NCBI GenBank assembly: GCA_003225495.1
Contig: QIAJ01000059.1
Coordinates: 1-54,953, forward strand
DNA: 54,953 nucleotides
DNA from: Acidobacteriota bacterium
Lineage (GTDB): Bacteria; Acidobacteriota; Terriglobia; Terriglobales; Acidobacteriaceae
Direction of reading: 5' to 3'
The first letter of the stretch is position 1; each line of letters opens with the position of its first letter. Below are positions 36,101 to 43,747 of the stretch, one piece after another. Under the pieces are notes generated by a model. The model did no database searches. It saw only the letters and a list, made by a program, of their open reading frames with translations, and was not told the DNA's origin. The position numbers were made by a program, and so were the translations under genes.

Positions 36101-37040
36101 TAGGTCCACCTACACTACCGCCGAAATTATTTCTCTTCAGGGCCGGGATCGGGTTGCCGTTCTTGTTGGCAAACCACTCGTTCGAGTCGGTAATGGCGTT
36201 GCGAAGAAACTCAAACAGGCTGCCGTGAAATTTGTTGGTTCCAGAGCGGGTGATGACGTTGATGATGGCTCCGCCCGCAAACCCGTACTCGGCCGTGAAG
36301 TTGGTTTGCTCTACTTTGAATTCCTCCACCGAATCGACCGACGGCTCGAAGGGAGCTGACGTTTGACCGCTGTTCTGTTCAAAGTTGGTCGCACTGGCGC
36401 CATCCAAAAGAACGTCCGCAGTGGCATTGCGGCTGCCGTTCGAATTGAAGTTCACGGGGCCGCTGGTGCCGGGCGCATTCGTTTCCACCACACCAGGCGC
36501 CAACTTGACCAAATCGAAGAAATGCCTGTCCAGTAGAGGCAAATCGTTTACGAATCTGCGGTTCACAACTTGTCCGGTGACCGCGTCTTCGGTTTGAAGT
36601 TGAACCGCGCTGGTTGTCACGTCGATGCTCTGGGTGGCGGCGCCGACTTTCAGGACCACGTCGCTGGAGACATTCTGGGTCACGTCCAGCTTGATTCCTT
36701 CTCTGCGCGCCGTTTCAAATCCCGCCGCTTCCACGGACAGCCGGTACGTGCCCGGAGGAATCGAACGGAGCAGGTATCTTCCGCTCTCATCCGTTGTAGC
36801 CTTGAACTCGTAGCCTTTTTCGGCATCGGTGAGCGTTACGTGCGCACCCGAAATGACGGCTTTGGATGGGTCGGTGACCACGCCGGTAACCGAACCGGTG
36901 TAGAGCTGAGCATGGGCTGGAAAGCCCACAAACAGCACGAGGGAGATCGCAACAGCCATCCGAACACTCGCGCTGAAGCTTTCAACCCAAAGCGTGGATC
37001 GCGAACCGTCAGCCAAGATCCGGCTTCTGTTGTTGATCAT
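33150..37040 (-). CDS. Oar-like TonB-dependent receptor
   Basis: About 1296 residues from ATG 37040 (GGAGG upstream). Signal peptide (ISLVLFVGFPAHAQ); carboxypeptidase-regulatory-like domain at the start (GSVTGVVTDPSKAVISGAHV ... YEFKATTDESGRYLLRSIPPG); plug-like region with NVITRSGTNKFHGSLFEFLRNA; long beta-barrel ending in Phe (QFGLKLYF). This architecture is expanded in Acidobacteria and is linked to uptake of oligosaccharides or other large ligands. It has its own promoter with a LacI-type palindrome (37125-37161). Convergent with the hydrolase, so possibly the importer of its products (inference). Confidence 0.92.
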   Translation of the reverse strand: MINNRSRILADGSRSTLWVESFSASVRMAVAISLVLFVGFPAHAQLYTGSVTGVVTDPSKAVISGAHVTLTDAEKGYEFKATTDESGRYLLRSIPPGTYRLSVEAAGFETARREGIKLDVTQNVSSDVVLKVGAATQSIDVTTSAVQLQTEDAVTGQVVNRRFVNDLPLLDRHFFDLVKLAPGVVETNAPGTSGPVNFNSNGSRNATADVLLDGASATNFEQNSGQTSAPFEPSVDSVEEFKVEQTNFTAEYGFAGGAIINVITRSGTNKFHGSLFEFLRNAITDSNEWFANKNGNPIPALKRNNFGGSVGGPIIKNKTFFFFDYEGRRSRDATSGQQAVPTLCEQGIGTNCAIGDPNNVGAGLTQGQSKLGNFAELCTLSGATFDGGGQCTNPAGQLWDPYSGVFDNDRNAAVRSQFVPFNNLADYISQGNANLNGTPFQPAAGVPGNLLDPVAVRLFQLFPSPTVNSDDLDTVRTQNFFASGVNAFTRDQWDLKVDHRFSDRDSLSVRYSQASGNSRSFNCFKNVADPCTAGPAEFTRHLVSINHIHSFSPNLLLTLTYGYVRGFDFAHGIGGEFSNFDSAFADVGFPPYLDHGFHVFPRIELTADYNLAIGTQIFSITREGQDSHHLEGSVSWLHGKHDLKFGAEGRLHRINHTNPGWPAGAFDFDRSSTNRVANDDSGEEGGDSLAGLLIGVGPPGNGGGGCTPCQVGFVNAVSTQSFRYGVFAQDNYRFSPKLTLNLGLRYELSIPRTERFNRMNWLDPNVVSPLQVPGLPTLHGGEIFASSNDRSNYYIDYKAIQPRFGFAYQWRDGFVFRGGYGIYFSTPRSGAAGTGPWGYQGFDVQPPWITTFNFDHATPYNTLKNTSCQTPSPSGDVVCGVAPPPGSSKGLLNDIGTDAVGPIRQVSQNIPYEQAWSFGFQTNLPKKVLLDVSYVGKKGTHLYLGGFRNTNFLGPDVLNLSPDERGNLNNNVPNPLFFDPTSGGTCDPTRFICDPTVGLSAPQIPAFQSPDQPLHVPFPQFTSFSGDSPPIANSIYHALQVRAEREFSNGLQFLATYTWSKSIDNASATDDSNVFLGGGTTDGSTLNVQNPHDLRAERAVSVYDIPHVFQFSYVYQLPFGRGKRFGGGIHPVLDAILGNWQTNGLVRITAGRPIIPGLDSSNPIPTWSQRPNLTESLQRGSSSPQASTDPGTGTSYFANPDVLSQPDDFTLGSSPRTITSVRQPGARDVSMSLFKEFPLEGIREGMRLEFRAESFNTFNHPQFQGPSSNVGASDYGFISSTVNSPRQLQFGLKLYF

Positions 37041-37124
37041 TGTGTTCCTCCATGCTGAAGAGTCGGGCGGGCACAGCATCCCGCCGAAATCCGTTGGCCG
37101 AGATGACACACGCCTTGATTCTAT

Positions 37125-37161
37125 TAAAACGTTTTATTATTCATGTTGGCGCACATGTCAA
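37125..37161 (-). promoter_or_regulatory. TonB-receptor promoter with LacI-type operator palindrome
   Basis: Minus-strand -35 TTGACA (37161-37156), 16-base spacer, -10 TAATAA (37139-37134). The perfect 12-bp palindrome TAAAACGTTTTA (37125-37136), centred on CG as in LacI-family operators, overlaps the -10 and predicted start. The leader to ATG 37040 would be near 85 bases. No LacI gene is in the window. Confidence 0.6.
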
Positions 37162-37238
37162 GTCAAATGTTCGCCTTCTCACAGAATGAAACCGGTGAAG
37201 ACGTTCTTGGAACCAGATATTAAAAACGGAATGTCTAT

Positions 37239-38471
37239 TCAATAACTAGTAGACTTTCGGACCGCGATCAGTGAGATCTGCTCCAAATCTGGATAGTGGT
37301 CCTCTTTGTCAGGATGGCGTTCAGTAGGTGAAATTTGCTGGATAATGGTTCTCGCCGGCAGGACTCCGCTGAAATACTGTGCGTATACTTCGTCAAACGC
37401 CTGCGCGTCCGACAAATCGTCGAGATAAACGTTCGCGGAGACAACATCGTCGAATGTCATGCCGGCTTCCTCAAGATTGTCGAGCAGATTCCGCATCGTT
37501 TGCCGCAGTTGATGGGCGGTCGTAGTGCCATAGACGCCGCCGTGCGGTCCGGGAATGAAGCCACTCTTCGCGGAACAATACAAGGTATCACCGGCAAACA
37601 CGCACGGACTGGCCGTCGGGCTGGGAGGCATGTTTTTGGGACGAATCGCCCGCCTTTCCTTGAGGTCGCGAACGCCAACTCCGGTGTATTCGATATGAAC
37701 CCCGCTGGGAAGGCTGGACACCTCAATCGTCGCTCGTGCCGGAGTGTTGCCGAATTCGAAACGCTGCGCATAGTGCTGGTTCATTACTCGGGTTGGGATA
37801 TCAGCCGTCAGATAGGGATTAACAAAAATCATGTCGCGCAAGTCGAGACCGGCAGCTTCCACGACCGCCTTCATGCGGTCGAGTGCAAAGTCCACTTGGG
37901 CGGCCGGGTCATCCGGAACCTTACCGTTGGAGGGATCGCTCCCAGGCATCGCCGAAATGAAGAGCCGGTCGTGAGTAAGAATGGCGGGAGGAGTGGAATC
38001 GCCTGACTTGTAGCCTGGCGGAAATATGGGTTGCCGGTCAACTAGATTGCGCACCGCAACGGCGTTAATCTGAATCGGTGGCTCTGGGAGTTTTGCAACT
38101 CCCAGCACCGCTCGTGCGGGCGGAGTCTTGGGAAAGGCCTCAGAAAAAATTGCGTTCACTTCCGAATATCTGTTGATGTCCTCCAGATAAACTTGTGCAT
38201 AGACTACGTGCTCCATAGTCAACCCCGCCGCTAGGACAACTGATTTAACGTTATCGAGGGCTTGCCGGGCTTGCGCTTGAAAGGTTGATGGCAAGCTGCC
38301 ATCCGGGCGGCGAGGCCCCTGTCCGGAGACGTAGACGTATTCGCCTGCGTCTACTCCGGGTGAATAAAAACGCTTCGCACCAGTCGCTACATTGGAGGGA
38401 ACGACTGCCCGCACCTGAGCGTGCATCCCGTGCGCCGAAACCAGCAACAACCCAGCAAGCAGTATTCGCAT
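37239..38471 (-). CDS. Exported protein with three tandem Rid domains
   Basis: 410 residues: a short signal peptide (MRILLAGLLLVSAHGMHAQ) then three YjgF/RidA-type domains. Domain 1 (about 25-142) has YVYVSGQGPRRPDG, TMEHVVYAQVYLEDINRYSEVN and PPARAVLGVAKLP. Domain 2 (about 155-275) has LFISAMPGSDPSNG, LDLRDMIFVNPYL and TPARATIEVSSLP. Domain 3 (about 285-405) has LYCSAKSGFIPGPHG, TFDDVVSANVYLDDLSD and LPARTIIQQ. Each keeps the substrate Arg, but the later catalytic Glu of RidA is Asn, Thr or Ser by eye alignment. RidA is a homotrimer with sites between subunits, so a covalent trimer is an attractive reading. It follows the second SelA-like gene by 51 bases. Confidence 0.86.
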   Translation of the reverse strand: MRILLAGLLLVSAHGMHAQVRAVVPSNVATGAKRFYSPGVDAGEYVYVSGQGPRRPDGSLPSTFQAQARQALDNVKSVVLAAGLTMEHVVYAQVYLEDINRYSEVNAIFSEAFPKTPPARAVLGVAKLPEPPIQINAVAVRNLVDRQPIFPPGYKSGDSTPPAILTHDRLFISAMPGSDPSNGKVPDDPAAQVDFALDRMKAVVEAAGLDLRDMIFVNPYLTADIPTRVMNQHYAQRFEFGNTPARATIEVSSLPSGVHIEYTGVGVRDLKERRAIRPKNMPPSPTASPCVFAGDTLYCSAKSGFIPGPHGGVYGTTTAHQLRQTMRNLLDNLEEAGMTFDDVVSANVYLDDLSDAQAFDEVYAQYFSGVLPARTIIQQISPTERHPDKEDHYPDLEQISLIAVRKSTSY

Positions 38472-38522
38472 TGCAACATTTTCCGGTGAGACCTTAGTTC
38501 GAGAGCGTCCTGATCTGTCTGT

Positions 38523-39803
38523 TCATGCTGCGGATTTTCCCTTTTGCGCCGAACTTAGAATCTCACGCAATCTCTGGCCCACAATGATTTCCTGGCCGGG
38601 TTGGATCGTCATTGAGACCAGCTCAATGTGGTCGGCCTCCTTGTGCTCCTTGCGATTCGGGTTGCCCTCACGAACCGCGGTCACGAGGCTGGGGTTGTCT
38701 GAGCCGAGGACTTCGATGACGGGATCGTTCTCGCGCAGCTTTTGCACACAGTCTGACGTGCTGAACCCCCATGCGGCCTGGTCCCAGAAAACTTTGAGCG
38801 TTGGGAAACGGTTCCCATCTTCGGGAATGTGGACGTCCGTTTTCACGCCCGGAACCGTGTCGACGAGTTTTCGAATACGGTCGATCCTTTCATTCCACTC
38901 GCGGTACACCTTCTTCTCATCCACATTCAGCCATGTCTCAAGCGCTGTAACGCAACCGATCACTTCTTCCTTTCCGACCTTCATGGCACGGCAGACAGAT
39001 CCTTCGCGGGGACTGCTGTTAGCCAAAGCTGCTTCGATCAAGTCCTTTCGACCCAAAAGCAAGCCGCTGCATTGAGGCCCACGCAGGCCCTTCCCGCCGG
39101 AGAAAGCGTACAGATCAATTTTCATCCGCGCGTAAAGGCGCGCGTTATCCGCGGGGGGAATGCCGGCCGCATCGTCCAGTAACATTGGAACCTTGCGATC
39201 CCTCGCGACGGCGAGTTGGCGTTCCAGTTTCTCGCCGAGATCGGTGGTGTAGATCATCGCCGTGTTTTCGTTGATCGCGTTGGCGAGTTCTTCCGGCGAA
39301 TACGCAAGAATCAGTTTGGCTCCCGTGAGCCGGATGGCGTTATCAAAGGCGCTGCGCCCACCCATCATGATGACTTCATTTTTGAGCCCGGTCGTGTCGG
39401 GTAGTTGCCAGACGTATTTGTCGTTGGCGCCCGCCATGCACGCCGCCGTGGCCACCGCCATGGCGCCCGCTGCGCCCGATGTGACCATTCCCGACTCGGC
39501 GCCGGTTAACTCCGCGAGCCGGCGGCCGGCGCCGCGTTGCAAGTCCAGCATGTTGACGAAGTGTTGCCCGGCCTCAATCTGAGCTTGGCGAACTTCCGGG
39601 AATTCAAGGGAGCCGCTCAGGTACGTCCATGTTCCTCGACAATTGATTACGGTCTTCACCCCAAGTCGGGTGTATACATTCTGGCGGGGATTTTTCCCGA
39701 TTGCGGTGGCGGCCTGCGCGTAGAGATTACGCGCAGCAATCTGGCTCAACAAGGGAGCCGCTGCTGCAAATTTGATGAATGACCGCCGACTGGAATTCCC
39801 CAT
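38523..39803 (-). CDS. Second Tat-exported SelA-like PLP enzyme
   Basis: 426 residues from ATG 39803 (GGGGAG upstream). Tat signal SSRRSFIKFAAAAPLLSQIAA. The PLP domain parallels the 22992 paralogue: RLGVKTVINCRGTWTYLSGS, GMVTSGAAGAMAVATAA, LLDDAAGIPPAD and the lysine motif FSGGKGLRGPQCSGLLLGR. The C-terminus has an extra charged loop (REGNPNRKEHKEADH). Conservation with the first copy is clear but far from identical, so they may take different substrates. Upstream gene of the triple-Rid protein; divergent from the DUF4380 gene. Confidence 0.85.
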   Translation of the reverse strand: MGNSSRRSFIKFAAAAPLLSQIAARNLYAQAATAIGKNPRQNVYTRLGVKTVINCRGTWTYLSGSLEFPEVRQAQIEAGQHFVNMLDLQRGAGRRLAELTGAESGMVTSGAAGAMAVATAACMAGANDKYVWQLPDTTGLKNEVIMMGGRSAFDNAIRLTGAKLILAYSPEELANAINENTAMIYTTDLGEKLERQLAVARDRKVPMLLDDAAGIPPADNARLYARMKIDLYAFSGGKGLRGPQCSGLLLGRKDLIEAALANSSPREGSVCRAMKVGKEEVIGCVTALETWLNVDEKKVYREWNERIDRIRKLVDTVPGVKTDVHIPEDGNRFPTLKVFWDQAAWGFSTSDCVQKLRENDPVIEVLGSDNPSLVTAVREGNPNRKEHKEADHIELVSMTIQPGQEIIVGQRLREILSSAQKGKSAA

Positions 39804-39923
39804 TGAGTTCTCCCCGAGAGGAATTCGGTATATCACAGATCGAGCTTGACGGACATCACTTTATTTCGTTTGATTAGGTTTCCTTTCGTTCTGCGAGGAT
39901 GGTTTTTACCCTGAACAGGAGCA

Positions 39924-41327
39924 ATGATGCGTTTGAAGCTGCGAAACCCCAACCTGAGACGAGTTTTGTCGAGTCTGCTTTTTCTTGGAGTGCCAAGCCT
40001 TAACGTGGTCTGGGCCCAAGGCAACGGCGGATCGGTTCAGCCGACGACTTCGCAGTGCCGCGTGGAGGCCGTCGACTACAGAGGCTGGCACGCGCAAAGG
40101 CTTTCCAATCGATGGGTAGAACTGATTATCGTCCCGCAAAATGGGGGGCGCGTAATGCAAGTGACCTTTGCAGGGCACCCGTATTTCTTCGTCAATCCGA
40201 AATTGGAAGGCAAATACTTTCCTCCGGATCAGAGCCAGTGGTTTAACTACGGCGGCGACAAGATCTGGCTACTGCCCGAGGGCAACGATGACGAGCAACA
40301 TTGGGCCGGAGGGTCGGACGTGATTGACGACGGTCCCTTCACCTTTCGAAAGGTTTCGGAAGGTGAACATTGTGAAGCGGAACTCACGGGCACCTCGGAT
40401 CCAAAGACGGGAATACAGTTCCTCCGTAACATTCGGCTGGACACCGACTCTCCGCAGATTCGCTTTCGCGCGACCATGAAAAACACAAGCGGACACGCTC
40501 TCGAATGGTCGATGCAGTCGGTCTCTCAATACAACACGGCGGACCCGGGTGATTCATCCAAACTCAATCAGGGTTTTCGCACGTTTGCCCCGGCGAATCC
40601 CGCAAGCAGCTATCTCAATCGCTATCATGTGAGGTTCGGGCCCGCGGAAAATACGGCGGCTTCGATACGAGAGGACGGCTTGTTTACGCTGCGCTATGTT
40701 CACATGGCGGCGGAACTCTGGCTGGACTCTACCGCCGGATGGTTGGCAGTGGTCGATGGCACCCGTCGCTACGCCATGGTGGAGCGTTTTCAATTTGAAG
40801 AATCCCGCGCGTATCCCGGCAAGGCGTCAATCATCTTCTGGACTAACGGTCCAGAGCTAAAACTGAGCGACGACGGCGAAGTTTCACTGCGATCGAAAGA
40901 TGAGCCGTTCTACCTTGAAGCTGAGATCAACTCTCCAATGTGCCGGTTGCGTGCGGGTGAGGCGTGCACACTGGACACGGAATGGTTCCCCACCCGCGCG
41001 GGCAGCGAATTTCACACGGTAACCGATGCCGGTATTGTGCTACGCCCGCTTCGAGCCCTGCAGCAGGAGAATGGCAAGATCAGGATTTCGGGGAGCTTTG
41101 GAGTATTCTTCGCCGGACGCCTGGTCGCGCATTTCTATAATGAACACGGCAAAGAGCTGCAAGCTTTGCCGCTCACCGATGTCGACCCATCCGATTTGGT
41201 TTCGCTGGAAACGGAAATCGCTCCGGTGGAAAAGCCTGCTCGCATCTCGCTTCATTTGGAAGATCGGAATGGTGTGGATCGCGGTTTACTCCAGGAAGTT
41301 CAGGTTGGCTCGCCGGAGAAGCGCTGA
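39924..41327 (+). CDS. Secreted DUF4380-type (mutarotase-fold-like) protein
   Basis: 467 residues, signal peptide ending WAQ. The mature protein shows an aldose-epimerase-like beta-sandwich: SNRWVELIIVPQNGGRVMQVTFAGHPYFF, WFNYGGDKIWLLPEGNDDE, RNIRLDTDSPQIRFRATMKNTSG. The pattern matches DUF4380. Likely binds or interconverts a sugar; catalytic residues are not defined for the family. It ends 1 base before the start of the second quinoprotein gene, so the two are co-translated. Confidence 0.75.
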   Translation: MMRLKLRNPNLRRVLSSLLFLGVPSLNVVWAQGNGGSVQPTTSQCRVEAVDYRGWHAQRLSNRWVELIIVPQNGGRVMQVTFAGHPYFFVNPKLEGKYFPPDQSQWFNYGGDKIWLLPEGNDDEQHWAGGSDVIDDGPFTFRKVSEGEHCEAELTGTSDPKTGIQFLRNIRLDTDSPQIRFRATMKNTSGHALEWSMQSVSQYNTADPGDSSKLNQGFRTFAPANPASSYLNRYHVRFGPAENTAASIREDGLFTLRYVHMAAELWLDSTAGWLAVVDGTRRYAMVERFQFEESRAYPGKASIIFWTNGPELKLSDDGEVSLRSKDEPFYLEAEINSPMCRLRAGEACTLDTEWFPTRAGSEFHTVTDAGIVLRPLRALQQENGKIRISGSFGVFFAGRLVAHFYNEHGKELQALPLTDVDPSDLVSLETEIAPVEKPARISLHLEDRNGVDRGLLQEVQVGSPEKR

Positions 41328-41328
41328 C

Positions 41329-42972
41329 GTGAATTTTGCTGGCAGAGCATTCACCGTGGTCCTGCTGGTCGCCGCTGCGCTGGGCTGGCCCTTATCCGCG
41401 CAACAAACGGGGAGGTCTCCCGTCAGCAGCGCCTCGAACGTAGGCCCAGAGGACTTGCTCGCACAGCCGGTCGGCGCGAACTGGACTTCCTACAACGGGG
41501 ACTACACCGGTCGTCGCTACAGCAGCCTGAGCGAAATCAAGCCTGAGAATGTCTCGCAGCTGCGCGCGGCTTGGGTTTTTCATCCCGGCAACTCCGAAAA
41601 GCTCGAAACGACTCCCGTTGTCGTGGACGGCGTCATGTACGTTACCTCAGCGAACGACGCATTCGCTCTGGACGCGCGAACGGGCCGGATGGTCTGGCAT
41701 TACCAGCGGCCAGTGAGCTCGGGACTGCTGGATGATGCCGCGTCTCATCACAATCGCGGTGTCGCGATGTGGAGGAACTTCGTCTACATGGAAACCGACG
41801 ATGCGCATCTACTCTGCCTCGATGCCCGGTCGGGAACCCTGTTGTGGGATGTGAAGTACGCCGACAAAACCTTGCACTACGGCGCCACCAGCGCTCCCCT
41901 CATTGTGAAAGACATAGTGATCGTCGGGACGTCCGGAGGCGACTCTGGTGTGCGAGGATTTCTCGCAGCTTACGACGCGCTGACCGGCAAACTCAAATGG
42001 CGCTTCTGGACAATTCCAGGACCTGGCGAGTTCGGGTCTCAAAGTTGGCCCGGCGATTCCTATCTGCATGGCGGGGGCACGACCTGGATGCCCGGCACCT
42101 ATGATCCCCAACTCGACACTCTGTACTGGACGACCAGCAACGCAGCTCCTGATTTTGTGGGTGACACCCGTCCCGGGGATGACCTCTATACGGCTTGCGT
42201 GCTGGCGCTTGATCCGAATACGGGCAAATTGAAGTGGTACTTCCAGTTCACGCCCCACGACCTGTATGACTATGACGCGAATCAAACGCCGGTCCTGGTG
42301 GATGTCGCAGACGGAGGCGCGACCCGTCACTTGCTGGTGCAGGCCAACCGCAATGGCTTTCTCTATGTCCTCGACCGCACGAATGGAAAGTTTCTGAGTG
42401 CGACCCCGCTTGTCCAGAAGCTGAACTGGGCCTCAGGTGTGGGCGCATCTGGCCGCCCTATACTCTCGGGTCGAATACCAACCGCTCCGGGCACGTCCAT
42501 CTGTCCCGGCATCAACGGAGCCACCAACTGGTTTTCGCCTTCTTACAATCCCGACACTGGACTCTTTTATGTGATTGCGCTTGAGAATTGCAACCTGTAT
42601 TTCACGAATCCAAAACCATTTAAACCTGGCGAAACCTACTATGCCACGGGTACGAAGCATCCGCCCGATGAGAACGCACAGAAAACGCTGCTGGCGTATT
42701 CCGTAATCGAGGGAAAGATCATGTGGCGCTATCCGCAGGTCGGTCTGGGTGATTCGTGGGGAGGTACTCTAACCACTGCCGGCGGACTCGTTTTCTTTGG
42801 GGATGACACCGGATCCCTGGAAGCTGTCGAGGCTCGCACCGGCCGTCCGCTGTGGCACTTCAACACTGGACAGACGATGCACGCGTCACCAATGAGTTAC
42901 ATGGTCGATGGAGTTCAGTACGTGGCAGTCGCGGCGGGCAGCAACATTTTCAGCTTCGCGCTTCCGCATTGA
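41329..42972 (+). CDS. Second secreted PQQ-dependent dehydrogenase
   Basis: 547 residues from GTG 41329. Signal peptide AFTVVLLVAAALGWPLSAQ. Clear paralogue of the 24858 protein: NWTSYNGDYTGRRYSSLSEI, DARTGRMVWHYQ, DPNTGKLKWYFQF, HDLYDYDANQTPVL, CPGINGATNWFSPSYN. It also lacks the vicinal Cys pair (SHHNRGVAMW) and a fused heme domain. The frame is open far upstream but only as a shadow of the DUF4380 gene. Confidence 0.87.
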   Translation: MNFAGRAFTVVLLVAAALGWPLSAQQTGRSPVSSASNVGPEDLLAQPVGANWTSYNGDYTGRRYSSLSEIKPENVSQLRAAWVFHPGNSEKLETTPVVVDGVMYVTSANDAFALDARTGRMVWHYQRPVSSGLLDDAASHHNRGVAMWRNFVYMETDDAHLLCLDARSGTLLWDVKYADKTLHYGATSAPLIVKDIVIVGTSGGDSGVRGFLAAYDALTGKLKWRFWTIPGPGEFGSQSWPGDSYLHGGGTTWMPGTYDPQLDTLYWTTSNAAPDFVGDTRPGDDLYTACVLALDPNTGKLKWYFQFTPHDLYDYDANQTPVLVDVADGGATRHLLVQANRNGFLYVLDRTNGKFLSATPLVQKLNWASGVGASGRPILSGRIPTAPGTSICPGINGATNWFSPSYNPDTGLFYVIALENCNLYFTNPKPFKPGETYYATGTKHPPDENAQKTLLAYSVIEGKIMWRYPQVGLGDSWGGTLTTAGGLVFFGDDTGSLEAVEARTGRPLWHFNTGQTMHASPMSYMVDGVQYVAVAAGSNIFSFALPH

Positions 42973-43078
42973 CGGCATAGAAGGAGTTGGCAACAACGAG
43001 CTCCCGACTGCCATGATTCTCCAGGCCAAGTCATAACTTCTGTCGCGCGTCAAAAATCTTGTCCCACCGCGCCAGTGT

Positions 43079-43333
43079 TCACGGTACTTCCGACGACTCG
43101 GTTTCTTTGCCTGCGTCATTGGTGAGTTCCTGGGACTCATTCGCCTGCTCCCGATAGAGTCGCTGGAACTCGGCAAGCACGCGCTGTGAATTCTCGTTGT
43201 CTCCAAGCCTCGCGTAGACCCGGGACAGCTGATAGTAAGCCGAACCCAGGCTAGGATCCCGGCTTACGGCCTGCTCGGAGAAAATGGCTTGCGCATCGCA
43301 CTGGGCTACCTGCGAACCTATCTTGAACGTCAC
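43079..43333 (-). pseudogene. TPR-protein C-terminal remnant
   Basis: Only the last TPR unit survives: AIFSEQAVSRDPSLGSAYYQLSRVYARLGDNENSQRVLAEFQRLY (given as the repeat pattern, about residues 16-60), then an acidic tail. Similarity to the repeat begins near 43285 and the 5' part is missing. The 5' end abuts the start of the truncated Crp-type remnant on the other strand. Confidence 0.6.
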
Positions 43334-43582
43334 ATTGGACTGGTGACCAAGACTGCGGAGGTGAGGCTAGCCGAGACCTTATTGAAGCTCAGTGATCAAT
43401 CAGGCGTGGTGCATTCCCACGGAATCGAAATCCGGGCAACCAACGATCAACTGGGCGCGTTGGCAGATATCAGCCCGTTTACCGCCAGCCGCGTTCTAAG
43501 TAATTGGGCACGCGCAGGAACTGTTTCCAAGGGACGTGGCCGGATCCTTCTCCATGCTCCCGAAGCGCTCATGATTGATTAG
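43289..43582 (+). pseudogene. Crp/Fnr-type regulator, DNA-binding C-terminus only
   Basis: 97 residues corresponding to the C-terminal winged-helix domain of Crp/Fnr regulators: LVTKTAEVRLAETLLKLSDQSG, then the recognition helix region TNDQLGALADISPFTASRVLSNWARAG, then GRGRILLHAPEALM. The cyclic-nucleotide-type sensor domain is absent. A TTG at 43289 opens the frame but has no ribosome site; I read it as a 5'-truncated remnant. Confidence 0.65.
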
Positions 43583-43747
43583 CAGAAAGTGCTGCACCAT
43601 ACAGCGGATTCGATCGCCGTTCTGATCGTCCTGTATCGAACCGACTCCTTGCCGGTGATGCGGAGATCCGCGACATGCGCTTGCAATCCTTGCGTGTCTA
43701 TATCCCCTTGCGCGATAAGATAAGCAGCGCTGCAAGAAGGACTCCCC

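Noticed and set aside
35544..36359. 271-residue plus-strand ORF inside the TonB-receptor gene
   Set aside because: Antisense shadow of a certain gene; no recognisable domain.
22992..39803. SelA-like genes as evidence for selenocysteine synthesis
   Set aside because: Both carry Tat export signals and lie in catabolic neighbourhoods without selB/selC; they belong to the lyase branch of the fold.
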